Source of the DNA: Rubrivivax sp.
GTDB lineage: Bacteria > Pseudomonadota > Gammaproteobacteria > Burkholderiales > Burkholderiaceae_C
Length of the DNA: 55,215 bases
Direction: 5' to 3'
Assembly: GCA_014859905.1 (NCBI GenBank)
Contig: JACZKT010000009.1
Location: 1 to 55,215 of the forward strand
Part shown: positions 23,874 to 32,363 of the stretch, in pieces
Position numbering within the stretch: the first letter of the stretch is position 1
How the letters are laid out: each line of letters begins with the position of its first letter
Notes under the pieces: generated by a model
Seen by the model: only the letters and a program-made list of their open reading frames with translations
The model's database searches: none
What the model was told of the DNA's origin: nothing
Translations under genes and position numbers: made by a program

Positions 23874-26800
23874 TTAGGCGGCGGCCGGGACGATGTTGCG
23901 AGAGCGGTCGCGCGCGAACAGTGTGTAGGCGCTGGGCACCACGAACAGGGTGAGCAGCGTGCCGAAGGTCATGCCGCCCACGATCACCCAGCCGATCTCG
24001 TGCCGGCTCTCGGCGCCCGCGCCTGTGGCGATGGCCAGGGGCACCGCGCCCGCCACCATGGCACCGGTGGTCATCAGGATCGGGCGCAGGCGCCGCACCG
24101 CAGCTTCGACCACCGCCTCGCGCAGTCCCCGGCCCTGGTCCTGCAGCTGGTTGGCGAACTCCACGATCAGGATACCGTGTTTGCTGATCAGTCCGATCAG
24201 CGACACCAGCCCGATCTGGCTGTAGATGTTCAGCGTGCCGCCCGTGAGGTGCAGTGCGAGCAGCGCGCCGGCCATGGACAGCGGCACCGTCAGCATGATG
24301 ATGAGCGGGTCGACGAAGCTCTCGAACTGCGCCGCCAGCACGAGGAAGATGAACCCGAGCGCAAGCACGAAGATGAACAGCAGACTGGACTCCGCGTCCT
24401 TGAACTCGCGCGACTGGCCGGCGAATTCGGTGCGCGCGTCCTTGGGAAGCACGCGCTGGGCAGCAGCTTCGAGGAACGCGAGCCCCTCGCCGAGCGAGGT
24501 CCCCGGCGCGGTGTTGCCGGTGATGGTCGCGGAGCGGAACTGGTTGAAGCGGTTCAGCTCCTTGGGCGCCACAGTTTCGCGCGTGCGCACCAGGTTGGAC
24601 AGCGGCAGCATGGCCCCTGTCGGCCCGCGCACATAGATCGCGTCCAGGTCGCCGGGCGTGCGCCGGTCCGCGGGCGCCACCTGCACGATGACGTCGTACT
24701 GCTCGCCGTTCTGCGTGAAGCGCGTCACCTGGCGGCCACCGAGCAGGGTCTCCAGCGTGCGCCCGACGGTGAGCACGCCGGCGCCGGCGTCGGCCACGCG
24801 CTCGCGGTCGACCTCGACCTCCAGCTGCGGCTTGTCCAGGCGCAGGTCGCTGTCCAGGTTGATCAGGCCGGGGAAGCGCTCGGCCTCGGCGAGCAGGCGC
24901 TGGACGTGCTCGTCCAGCTGCTGGTAGCTGCCGGCGGTCTGGATCACGAACTCCACCGGTTTGCTGCGCGCGCTCTGGCCGAAGGAGCCCGGGTTGTTGG
25001 CGAAGGCGCGCACGCCGGCGATGCCGGCGAGCTGCGGCTGAATGTCGCGCACGATGTCCATTTGCGTGCGGTTGCGCGTTTCCCAGGGCTTGAGCTGCGA
25101 GAACGAGATCAGTTCGGTCACCGCCTGCGAGCCGACGATGACGAAGGAGTGCTCCACCTCCGGAATGCCCTTGATCAGCCTCTCGAATTCCCCGGCGTAG
25201 CGGCTGGTGAAGTCCACGGTCGAGCCCTCGGGCGCGTTGCCAGCGGTGAACAGCACGCCGCGGTCCTCGATCGGCGCCAGCTCCTTCTTCAGCGAGGTGA
25301 ACAGCAGCACGCTCATGCCCGCAACGCCGAGCACTGCCAGCGCGACCAGCGGGCGAAACTTCAGCGTCGCCTGCAGGGCGGCTCGGTAACCGCGGTTGAG
25401 CGCGTTCAGCCACCCCTCGAGCAGGTTGTAGAGTCGGCCATGCGCCTCGTGCGGGCGCATCAGCCGCGAGCACAGCATCGGCGTGAGCGTCAGCGCGACG
25501 AAGCCCGACACCAGCACCGCACCCGCCAAGGTGAGGGCGAATTCGGCAAACAGCGTACCGGTGCGCCCCGGCGCGAAGGCCACCGGCGCGTAGACCGCCG
25601 CCAGCGTGAGCGTCATCGCGATGACCGCGCTGGAGATCTCACCCATGCCGCGCACGGCCGCCGCCATCGGCGCCATGCCCCCCTCGACGTGGCGGTGGAT
25701 GTTCTCCAGCACCACGATGGCGTCGTCCACTACCAGGCCGATCGCGAGCACCATCGACAGCAGCGTCAGCGTGTTGATGGAAAAGCCCAGCAGGTCCATC
25801 AGCGCGAAGGCGCCGATGAGCGACACCGGGATGGTCACCAGCGGGATGATGGTGGCGCGCGGCGTGCGCAGGAACAGGAAGATCACCAGCACCACCAGCA
25901 CCACCGCCTCGGCGATGGTGGTGTACACGGCTTCCACAGATCGGTCGATGAAGATCGACCGGTCGTAGGCGATGGTGGCGTGCATGCCGTCGGGTAGCTC
26001 GCGCACCAGCTCGGGCATCATCTTGCGCAGCTCGCGCGAGACGTCCAGCGGGTTGGCCGTGGCCTGCTTGACGATCCCGATGATCACTGCGTTCTCGCCG
26101 TTGAAGCGTGTCACGCGGCGCTCGTCCTGCGGCCCGACTTCGACCCGCGCCACGCTGTCCAGGCGCACCGGGAAGCCGGCCACGTCCTTCAACACCACCT
26201 GGCGGAATTGCTCGGGCGTGGCCAGGCCGGTGCGCGAGAGCACCGTGAACTCCCGGTCCAGGCTCTCAATGCGGCCCGAGGGCACCTCGACGTTCTGCGC
26301 GCGCAGCGCGTTCTCCACGTCCTGCACCGTCAGGTCCTGCGCAGCCAGCCGCGTGCGGTCCAGCCAGACGCGCATGGCGTAGCGCCGCTCGCCGAAGATG
26401 CGCGCCTCCGACACCCCCGGCAGGTTCTGCAGCCGGTCGCGCACGTAGCGGTCGGCGTAGTCCGAGATCTCGATCGAGCGCTGGCGGCTGCTGGTGAAGG
26501 CGATGAAGATGATGGCCTGCGCGTCGGCTTCGACCTTGGCGATCACCGGCTCCTCGATCTCCGGCGGCAAACGTCCACGCACGCGGCCGACGCGGTCGCG
26601 TACATCGCTCGCTGCCGAATCGGGGCTGATGCCGAGGCGAAAGCGCACCGTGATGCGGCTCTCCTCGGGACGGCTGGTGGAGCTGAGGATCTCGATGCCT
26701 TCGATGCCGGCGATCGAACCCTCCAGCACCTGGGTCACCTGGCTCTCGATGATCTCGGCACTGGCGCCCTTGTATTCGGTGCGCACCGACACGATGGGCT

Positions 26801-26918
26801 CGTCGATGTTCGGGTACTCGCGCACCGACAGGCGCGAATAGGACACCAGCCCGACCAGGATTACGAGCAGGCTCATGACGGTGGAGAACACCCGCCGCCG
26901 GATGAAGAACTCGAACAT
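23874..26918 (-). CDS. RND efflux pump inner-membrane permease (HAE-1 type)
   Basis: 1014 residues, the usual length. N-terminal FIRRRVFSTVMSLLVILVGL with REYPNIDEP marks the RND permease. There are twelve helices in two halves with large periplasmic loops. The proton-relay segment is AIGLVVDDAIVVLENIHRH (two Asp near residue 405) and FLRTPRATIIPLVTIPVSLIG is the usual helix 3 entry. The second half ends with LIGLISKHGILIVEFANQL and GGMTFGTLLTLFVVPSAYTLF. It exports drugs or other hydrophobic compounds by proton antiport with a membrane-fusion protein and an outer-membrane channel. The fusion-protein gene ends 5 bases upstream; no TolC-like gene is in the window. Substrate unknown. Confidence 0.95.
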   Translation of the reverse strand: MFEFFIRRRVFSTVMSLLVILVGLVSYSRLSVREYPNIDEPIVSVRTEYKGASAEIIESQVTQVLEGSIAGIEGIEILSSTSRPEESRITVRFRLGISPDSAASDVRDRVGRVRGRLPPEIEEPVIAKVEADAQAIIFIAFTSSRQRSIEISDYADRYVRDRLQNLPGVSEARIFGERRYAMRVWLDRTRLAAQDLTVQDVENALRAQNVEVPSGRIESLDREFTVLSRTGLATPEQFRQVVLKDVAGFPVRLDSVARVEVGPQDERRVTRFNGENAVIIGIVKQATANPLDVSRELRKMMPELVRELPDGMHATIAYDRSIFIDRSVEAVYTTIAEAVVLVVLVIFLFLRTPRATIIPLVTIPVSLIGAFALMDLLGFSINTLTLLSMVLAIGLVVDDAIVVLENIHRHVEGGMAPMAAAVRGMGEISSAVIAMTLTLAAVYAPVAFAPGRTGTLFAEFALTLAGAVLVSGFVALTLTPMLCSRLMRPHEAHGRLYNLLEGWLNALNRGYRAALQATLKFRPLVALAVLGVAGMSVLLFTSLKKELAPIEDRGVLFTAGNAPEGSTVDFTSRYAGEFERLIKGIPEVEHSFVIVGSQAVTELISFSQLKPWETRNRTQMDIVRDIQPQLAGIAGVRAFANNPGSFGQSARSKPVEFVIQTAGSYQQLDEHVQRLLAEAERFPGLINLDSDLRLDKPQLEVEVDRERVADAGAGVLTVGRTLETLLGGRQVTRFTQNGEQYDVIVQVAPADRRTPGDLDAIYVRGPTGAMLPLSNLVRTRETVAPKELNRFNQFRSATITGNTAPGTSLGEGLAFLEAAAQRVLPKDARTEFAGQSREFKDAESSLLFIFVLALGFIFLVLAAQFESFVDPLIIMLTVPLSMAGALLALHLTGGTLNIYSQIGLVSLIGLISKHGILIVEFANQLQDQGRGLREAVVEAAVRRLRPILMTTGAMVAGAVPLAIATGAGAESRHEIGWVIVGGMTFGTLLTLFVVPSAYTLFARDRSRNIVPAAA

Positions 26919-26923
26919 GGGCC

Positions 26924-28030
26924 TCAGCCGCCCTTGCCGTTCGCACCCATCACGGGCTCGGAGAGCTGCAGCGGCGCGCCGTCCCGCACCTGCTGCTGGC
27001 CGGCGGTGACCACTCGCGAGTCCCGCGCCAGGCCTTCACGAACCTCGACGAAGCCGGGGCGGCGCTGGCCCAACACCACCGCGGTGCGCGCCGCGCGGCC
27101 CTCGATCACGCGGTAGACGTAGGTCTTGTCGTCGCGTGCGAACACCGCCGATTCCGGGAGCAGCAGCGCGTTCTCGCGCCGCGCCACCACAACCTGCACA
27201 CGCGCGAACAGGCCGGGCGCGAGCTCGCCCTTGGGGTTCGGCACGCGGGCGCGGATGCGGATTGCGCGCCCGGCCACGTCCACCACCGGGTCGATGGCGT
27301 AGATCTCGCCGCTGAAGCTGCGGCCGGCGCGGGCGTCCACGGTCAGCTGCACCGCCTGGCCGCGACGCACGTCGGCGAGGGCGAGCTCGGGGACGCGGAA
27401 GTCCAGCTTAAGCGGGTGGATGCTGGTCAGGTCCACGATGCGCTGGCCGGCGGCAACGTAGGCGCCTGCGCTGACCGCGCGCAACCCCACGATGCCCGAC
27501 AGCGGCGCGCGCAGTGTGGTCTTCTGCAGCCGTGCCTGGGCGAGCTCCAGGTTGGCCTGCGCCGCGTCGAGTGCACCCTGGGTCTCGTCGCGCGCGCGCA
27601 GCGTGCTCATGCCCTGGGCGGAAAGCGTGACGATGCGGTCGTGGTTGGCCCTGGCCAGTGCCAGCTCCGCGCGCGCCTTGGACAGTTCCGCCTTCAGGAT
27701 GGCGGCGTCCAGCTCCACCAGCACCTCGCCGGCCTGCACGGCCTGGCCCTCGGTGAAGGCGATACGCTCGATGCGGCCGGCGATTTCCGGGACCACGGTC
27801 ACCGCCTCGTTCGGCTGTAACGTGCCCACGGCCTGGATCTGCTCGATCACCGTGTCCACCGTCAAGCCCGCGACCTCCACCGCCACGGGTCGGCTGGGGG
27901 CCTCGCTGTTGCTTCGCTCCGCCTCAGGATCTATGGCCGTGCGGGCCGACGTCTTCTGCCAATAGTGGATGCCGCTGGCGAGCGCCGCGGCTACCGCAGC
28001 GAGGATGAGCCAGAACCGCGGTCTTGCCAC
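26924..28030 (-). CDS. RND pump membrane-fusion (adaptor) protein
   Basis: 368 residues with one N-terminal membrane anchor (FWLILAAVAAALASGIHYW). A biotinyl/lipoyl half (VVPEIAGRIERIAFTEGQ) comes next, then a helical hairpin (AELALARANHDRIV.. to LELAQARLQK) and the second lipoyl half (TTLRAPLSGIVGLRAVSAG). Beta-barrel and membrane-proximal domains follow. This is the periplasmic adaptor of the adjacent permease, with which it forms an operon. Upstream, within 360 bases, an IS1634-type remnant has replaced whatever controlled the operon, so its present promoter is uncertain. No TetR or other local regulator is visible. Confidence 0.92.
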   Translation of the reverse strand: MARPRFWLILAAVAAALASGIHYWQKTSARTAIDPEAERSNSEAPSRPVAVEVAGLTVDTVIEQIQAVGTLQPNEAVTVVPEIAGRIERIAFTEGQAVQAGEVLVELDAAILKAELSKARAELALARANHDRIVTLSAQGMSTLRARDETQGALDAAQANLELAQARLQKTTLRAPLSGIVGLRAVSAGAYVAAGQRIVDLTSIHPLKLDFRVPELALADVRRGQAVQLTVDARAGRSFSGEIYAIDPVVDVAGRAIRIRARVPNPKGELAPGLFARVQVVVARRENALLLPESAVFARDDKTYVYRVIEGRAARTAVVLGQRRPGFVEVREGLARDSRVVTAGQQQVRDGAPLQLSEPVMGANGKGG

Positions 28031-28389
28031 TGGTGGGTCACATTCATATGGTGCAGAGAACTCGCCGAGTCTATCCGGCGCCCCTGGCCCTACAAGGCGA
28101 CGCTGCGTTTGGAGCGTGCTGTCTCGCCGATGCCTGCGCTGTCTTCGAATCGTCAGGTCGGAGCGTCCTGCCCTCGATGGAGCCCGAGCTCTGCCAGTTG
28201 CCCAGCCCTATGGCTGTCGCGCGTCCGGCCCTGGCGGCACATCCCAATCCTGCGCCGGCCGGCCTACCCCCATGCCCAGAAGGCCACCTGTGGCCATGCC
28301 GGCGCCCCCTGACCGCCGCCGCCACCACCGGCTCGGTCTCCCCTGCCCTCGCCGCATTGCCGCGCCCCCCAGCCGCCGAGGCCGCGATC
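28031..28389 (-). other. Non-coding spacer upstream of the efflux operon
   Basis: About 360 bases. On the minus strand a long open frame runs through, but its arginine/glycine/alanine-rich reading has no domain character. It must contain the promoter for the efflux pair; a possible -10 (GATAGACT) lies about 75 bases before the adaptor ATG on the minus strand. No operator is recognised. Confidence 0.35.
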
Positions 28390-29120
28390 AAGGTCTTGAG
28401 CCGCTCGTTGATCTGGCGGTTCTGGCGTTCGCGGCGCTGCTGCACGCGCTGCATCACCACACCGAAGCGCTCCTTGAGCTTGGCCACCTGAGTAGCCACC
28501 GTGGCAGGGTCGGCGGTGTTGCCCTTGAACACCTCCACCGAGATCGGGCAGCCTTCGGCGGTGCACACCAGGCCGAGGACGCTCTGCGGATCGTCGCGCT
28601 TGCCGTCGCGCGAATGGCCCCGCGCGGCCAGCTCGCAGCTACGCCCGGTCAGCCAGGTCGAAGTCAGGTCGTACAGCACCAGCGTGCTGCCAACGAGATG
28701 CTGGCGCGCCAGGCGCCGCTCGATGCCCGCTTGCGCCTCATGCAGCCAGTCCAGCGCCCGGTACAGATCGTCGGCGCTGCATTGGCCTACGCCCAGCACG
28801 CGACCCAGCGAGGACGTGGCCGTGTCGTCATGCAGCATGCGGTGCGTGGCCAGCTTGGAAGCCGGCTCCAGCAGCCGGGCCACCAGCATGGCCTGCAGCA
28901 CAAGCTGCAGATCCTGCGGGGCCGAGCCGAACCAGGCCGAGGAGCCTGAGCCGCGGGCCGCACCGAGCACGGCTGCGACATGGCCGTGTGGCAGGCTGCG
29001 CTCGACGGTGAAGACCGACTCGGCACTGGGTACGGCCACGCCGCCTCGCAAGAGCACCTTCAAGCCCTCGATCACCTCGGCGGACAGGCAAGACAGGTTG
29101 GTCAGCGGCGATGAGCCGTC
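28390..29120 (-). pseudogene. IS1634-type transposase remnant
   Basis: Embedded in the 708-residue ORF of the track, only a middle stretch is transposase: LTNLSCLSAEVIEGLKVLL, RSLPHGHVAAVLGAARG, LVARLLEPASKLATHRML, LVLYDLTSTWLTGRSCELA, RGHSRDGKRDD and ISVEVFKGNTADPATV. This is the IS4/IS1634 DDE fold with the first catalytic Asp in YDLTST. After KLKERFGV the expected VGDRGM segment with the second Asp is missing and unrelated sequence follows. The N-terminal domain is also missing, cut against the kup remnant. It is a dead fragment of roughly 240 of 500 or more residues. Confidence 0.8.
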
Positions 29121-29389
29121 TCGTCCTCGGTCAGCGAGGTGATGAAGGGCAGAACGTCCGGGTCGTCGCTGCGAATCTGCTCGATCAAAAATTCGCCACC
29201 GCGCTTCCAGGTCGCCATGATCGCGAAGATCACCACCACCATCAGCCCCCAGAAGATCACCGACACGGCACCGACGTTCTTTGGTGCATCCAGCGGGACG
29301 CCGTGCGCCGGGTTGAGGACCTCCTTCATCGTGTAGAACGGACTCGTGCCGGTGTCGCCGCAGACCCCCAGGGCGCCCAGGTTGAGCAT
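29102..29389 (-). pseudogene. kup: Potassium transporter Kup, internally deleted remnant
   Basis: From ATG 29389 the reading LNLGALGVCGDTGTSPFYTM.. to VSVIFWGLMVVV is the N-terminal first membrane segment of Kup (family: LGALGVVYGDIGTSPLY). It then passes in frame directly to FAIMATWKRGGEFLIEQI.. PFITSL, which in Kup belongs more than 350 residues later, at the start of the C-terminal domain. The end is cut by the IS1634 remnant. The ion path is gone, so this is non-functional. It suggests an old Kup lost beside a retained Kdp system. Confidence 0.75.
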
Positions 29390-29442
29390 CCCCTGACCCC
29401 GCCGGGTTTCCTGATGGGATGCTTCGTGCGGACATGCCGGGC

Positions 29443-29510
29443 AGCTTGATGGATTCTTGACGGCCACAGCCAGAGTCTTTGCACCATTCGTATGCGCAAC
29501 GGCGTGCAAT
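29443..29510 (+). promoter_or_regulatory. Promoter with four 9-bp direct repeats (site A)
   Basis: Units AGCTTGATG (29443), TTCTTGACG (29454), GTCTTTGCA (29475) and ATTCGTATG (29486) lie at offsets 0, 11, 32 and 43. Ten bases after the last unit is TGCAAT, a plausible -10. The same geometry occurs in sites B and C. It points at the small ORF at 29553. The 11-bp direct-repeat spacing suits an OmpR/PhoB-family regulator such as KdpE (inference). Confidence 0.6.
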
Positions 29511-29552
29511 GGTGCCAGGCCGACACCTCCGAGCCGGCCGCGAAGGAGAGCC

Positions 29553-29843
29553 ATGAATGCCTATGCCTACGGGACCCTCATCAAGCGGTCGTTCGACGAC
29601 TTGGCGGAGGCCCTCTGCCGCGCGTCCACTCTGCTTCGACACCAGGTCTTGAAAGGCGGCGAGATACGCTTGTCGGCTCGAAGGACGAGGCGCCACGATG
29701 GGCGGATCCAAACGACAGTTCGGGTCGGCAGCTCGTCGTCCCGTTACGCCTGGCCAGCGAGGCATCCGGCAGAAAAGGCCTTGTTGGTCAAGCATGCCAG
29801 CGCGCACTGCCACCGCTCGCCGCTCCATGGATGGCACCGTTGA
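29553..29843 (+). CDS. Small ORF behind site A, possibly a broken DUF302-like gene
   Basis: 96 codons starting ATG AAT GCC after AAGGAGAGCC, a strong Shine-Dalgarno, 43 bases past the site A -10. The N-terminus (MNAYAYGTLIKRSFDD) faintly resembles DUF302 proteins. Beyond residue 40 the sequence becomes arginine-rich without domain character, so a frameshift or rearrangement is likely. The promoter and ribosome site are the main evidence that something is expressed here. Confidence 0.35.
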   Translation: MNAYAYGTLIKRSFDDLAEALCRASTLLRHQVLKGGEIRLSARRTRRHDGRIQTTVRVGSSSSRYAWPARHPAEKALLVKHASAHCHRSPLHGWHR

Positions 29844-29867
29844 TCGGTGCCCCACCGTGTGTTGGCC

Positions 29868-30206
29868 ATGCCAAAACCAGCCAACGCGAGCTCGATTCAG
29901 GTTGCCGCCATCGCGGCTGTCTGGTTTGTGGTCCTGACGATTCTGAACGTCTTCGCCGGAGGCCGCCTCCGGGGAACCATCTTCTACGCCGTGCCCGTGG
30001 CGTTCGCTGCTTGGTACGACCTGCGCCTGGGTTTTGTGTTCGCCGCCGTCGGTGCATTGAGCGCCTGGGCCGGAGGTTCCATTCCCCGGCCAGGCTTTGA
30101 AGACCCGGTGTGGATCGAAGGCTCTTGGGCGTTTCTGAAGCTCAGCGCAGCGGCAATCGGGACCCGGATTGCGCTTCGCCAACTGGGCAAGCGTCACTCG
30201 AAGTGA
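29868..30206 (+). CDS. Small membrane protein of unknown function
   Basis: 112 residues from ATG 29868 (MPKPANASS). Three or four hydrophobic helices: VAAIAAVWFVVLTILNVFAG, TIFYAVPVAFAAWY, LGFVFAAVGALSAWAG and a weaker one near AFLKLSAAAIG. The FYAVPV..AAWY..G pattern resembles the membrane input domains of some sensor kinases and cyclases, but no output domain follows. It could be a stand-alone membrane protein or the surviving N-terminus of a sensor. It lies behind site A, before site B. Confidence 0.55.
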   Translation: MPKPANASSIQVAAIAAVWFVVLTILNVFAGGRLRGTIFYAVPVAFAAWYDLRLGFVFAAVGALSAWAGGSIPRPGFEDPVWIEGSWAFLKLSAAAIGTRIALRQLGKRHSK

Positions 30207-30252
30207 ACGACGCCTGTCGGTCGCGGGTTCGTGGTCGATCGCAGGCCGGCGC

Positions 30253-30320
30253 CTCTTGACGGGATCTTTGCGCCCGCCAGCAAAGTCTTTGCGCCATCTT
30301 TAGGCCCTCTCAGCTTCAAT
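30253..30320 (+). promoter_or_regulatory. Promoter with four 9-bp direct repeats (site B)
   Basis: Units CTCTTGACG (30253), ATCTTTGCG (30264), GTCTTTGCG (30285) and ATCTTTAGG (30296) lie at offsets 0, 11, 32 and 43. TTCAAT follows 10 bases later (30315-30320) as a -10. The acetyltransferase gene starts 57 bases on. The downstream pair reads GTCTTTGCG-CC-ATCTTTAGG, closely like site C. Confidence 0.65.
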
Positions 30321-30376
30321 GGCGACGTGGTTCGACCGACTTCGTTGAAGGTCGGCCACGCGAACCAAGGACTGCC

Positions 30377-31048
30377 ATGAGTACCATCGCCCTGCGCCGA
30401 CTTCGACCTGACGATTCGATCGATGAACTGACCGCGATGCTGCGTCGCGCGTTCGCCCGGCTCGGAGCCAGCGGCATGAACTGCACTTGTGTCGAGCAGA
30501 CGCCCGATGTCACTCGTCAGCGCATCGGCCAGGGTGACTGCGTCGTCGCGTTGGCCGGACCGCGCATCGTCGGCACGGTGACCTTGCAGACTGCCGACCC
30601 GCAGGCTGAAATCGCGTGGTACCGACATCCCAGCGTGGCCAGCCTGCACCAGCTGGCGGTGGAGCCTGTCCATCAAGGCACCGGCGTCGGCAAGGCCCTG
30701 CTACACGCAGCCGAAGACTGGGCTTTCAAGCAACGCTGCGTGGCGCTTGCGCTGGACACACCAGAGCCCGCACTGCATCTGCATGCCTACTATGCACGCC
30801 AGGGCTTCAGCCGGCAGTCGACCGTGCAGATTGCGGGTCGCACCTACCGCAGTGCCGTGTTCAGCAAGCCGGTGCGACTAGCCCCGCGAGCGGTCTGGCA
30901 CGATGTCTGGCCGCCTCGGCGCCCTGGCGAGACGGCGCTGCTCGCCAGACAGCAGAACCGATCGCACGGGCATGAAGCGGCGGCCCTTCAGGGGCGCAGC
31001 GATGCACTGGCGTCAACCGCTCTGGGGGCCCGCAGCTGGCCCCGGTGA
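30377..31048 (+). CDS. GNAT-family N-acetyltransferase
   Basis: 223 residues. The acetyl-CoA binding motif A is LHQLAVEPVHQGTGVGKALL (family V-x-x-x-x-Q/R-x-x-G-x-G/A), preceded by strand VGTVTLQ and followed by ALDTPEPALHLHAYYARQGF. The first 160 residues are the GNAT fold. The last about 55 (APRAVWHDVWPPRRPGE..) are unstructured-looking and could be read-through of a lost stop. Acceptor substrate unknown. It has its own repeat-type promoter (site B) and precedes another GNAT-containing gene, which has a matching promoter. Confidence 0.85.
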   Translation: MSTIALRRLRPDDSIDELTAMLRRAFARLGASGMNCTCVEQTPDVTRQRIGQGDCVVALAGPRIVGTVTLQTADPQAEIAWYRHPSVASLHQLAVEPVHQGTGVGKALLHAAEDWAFKQRCVALALDTPEPALHLHAYYARQGFSRQSTVQIAGRTYRSAVFSKPVRLAPRAVWHDVWPPRRPGETALLARQQNRSHGHEAAALQGRSDALASTALGARSWPR

Positions 31049-31072
31049 CGCTGCACGCCCTCGCACCTCGGC

Positions 31073-31140
31073 TTGCTGATGCGATCTTGATGCGCGGGCC
31101 ATCAATCTTGATGCCATCTTTGTGCGCGCCTGCATAGAGT
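31073..31140 (+). promoter_or_regulatory. Promoter with four 9-bp direct repeats (site C)
   Basis: Units TTGCTGATG (31073, weak), ATCTTGATG (31084), ATCTTGATG (31105) and ATCTTTGTG (31116) lie at offsets 0, 11, 32 and 43. TAGAGT (31135-31140) lies 10 bases after the last as a -10. The core ATCTTGATG-CC-ATCTTTGTG differs from the kdp promoter pair at only three positions, two of them in the spacer. It drives the GNAT-C39/RimK operon. Confidence 0.65.
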
Positions 31141-31186
31141 GCATGTTCCTGTCGGCAGCGGGTTCCCCCGCAGCCGGATCTGCTTT

Positions 31187-32362
31187 ATGTCCGAGACTAT
31201 CACCCGCTCCAACACGCCCGTTCGCTTCCCGCGCAGCTCAGCGCAACCGGTGGAACCGGTGCACTGCGTACGTGCGTCGGTCTCCGACCTCGCAGCCCTG
31301 TCGGCGCTGGAAGAAGCGGCATTCGACGGTGACCGCATCTCGCCCCGCAGCTGGCGCCAGCTCTTGCGCAGCCGCTCGGCCCTGGTCACGACGGCACGTA
31401 GCAGTGGCGCGGCGGCCGGGCTGCTGGGCGCGACCGTCGTACTGCGGCGGGCACGCAGCTCGGTGGCTCGCCTCTATTCGATCGCCGTCGCGCCCGCGGC
31501 GCGTGGCCGCGGCACCGCGAGCCGACTGCTCGGAGAAGCCATCGGTCTCGCACGCGACAGCGGCGCTGCGGTGCTGCGCCTGGAAACGCGCGCCGACAAC
31601 CATGCCGCGCAGCGCCTGTTCGCGCGCCATGGCTTCAGCCCGCTGGATCGCAAGGCGGGCTACTACGAAGACGGCGCCGATGCGCTGCGCTTCCAGAAGT
31701 CACTGTGGGACAGCGGCCGCGCCACTCACGACCTGGCCCTGAAGGCGCCCTTCTACGCGCAGACGCTGGACTTCACCTGCGGCCCCTGCGCCCTGCTCAT
31801 GGCGATGGCAGCTTTGGACGAGGGCGCCGTGCTGGACCGCTCCGCTGAAATTCGGCTGTGGCGCGAAGCCACGACGGTCTTCATGGCCGCCGGTCACGGC
31901 GGCTGCGGTCCCTTCGGCCTGGCGCTGGCCGCCGTGCGCCGCGGCTTCGGCGCCACCGTCTACGCGCCTCCGGGCCACGCGATGTTCATCGAGTCGGTGC
32001 GCGACCAGCGCAAGAAGGACGTGATCGCCTTGGTCGAGTCCGACTTCCGCACCGAGTTCGCAGCCACCGGCCAGCGCGTGGCGCCGGCACCCGTGTCGCC
32101 GGCGCAACTGGTCGAGCACCTGCACCGGGGCCATGTGCCGCTGGTGCTGATCAGCCTGTGGCGTCTGCACGGAGAAAGAAGCCCGCACTGGGTGGTGGTC
32201 ACCGGCTTCGACGGCCAGGTGTTCCGCATCCTCGACCCGATGTCCGAGCCGCAGGCCGATGCCGACCCCGGCATTTCGGTCAGCGTCGACGAATTCAAAC
32301 GCATCACCCGCTACGGCCGGCACCGCCAGTCGGCGGCCATCATCATTTCGAAGGGACTCTGA
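31187..32362 (+). CDS. GNAT acetyltransferase fused to a C39-like cysteine peptidase domain
   Basis: 391 residues from ATG 31187 (MSETITRS). Residues about 35-185 are a RimI-like GNAT with motif LYSIAVAPAARGRGTASRLL and LETRADNHAAQRLFARHGF. Residues about 200-390 form a papain-like C39 domain: FYAQTLDFTCGPCALLMAM holds the oxyanion Gln and catalytic Cys, SPHWVVVTGFDG the His and FRILDPMSEP the Asp. C39 domains usually cut GG-type leader peptides, but here there is no ABC transporter. The RimK-like ligase starts 2 bases after the stop, so the two act together. A peptide- or protein-modifying role is inference. Confidence 0.85.
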   Translation: MSETITRSNTPVRFPRSSAQPVEPVHCVRASVSDLAALSALEEAAFDGDRISPRSWRQLLRSRSALVTTARSSGAAAGLLGATVVLRRARSSVARLYSIAVAPAARGRGTASRLLGEAIGLARDSGAAVLRLETRADNHAAQRLFARHGFSPLDRKAGYYEDGADALRFQKSLWDSGRATHDLALKAPFYAQTLDFTCGPCALLMAMAALDEGAVLDRSAEIRLWREATTVFMAAGHGGCGPFGLALAAVRRGFGATVYAPPGHAMFIESVRDQRKKDVIALVESDFRTEFAATGQRVAPAPVSPAQLVEHLHRGHVPLVLISLWRLHGERSPHWVVVTGFDGQVFRILDPMSEPQADADPGISVSVDEFKRITRYGRHRQSAAIIISKGL

Positions 32363-32363
32363 A

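Noticed and set aside
23757-25997. 746-residue plus-strand ORF
   Set aside because: It is antisense to the RND permease. It is His/Arg/Asp-rich with no domain character, while the minus strand encodes a complete permease.
28071-30197. 708-residue minus-strand ORF taken as one protein
   Set aside because: Only about 240 residues are transposase-like. The rest is out-of-frame reading of the kup remnant and of plus-strand genes.
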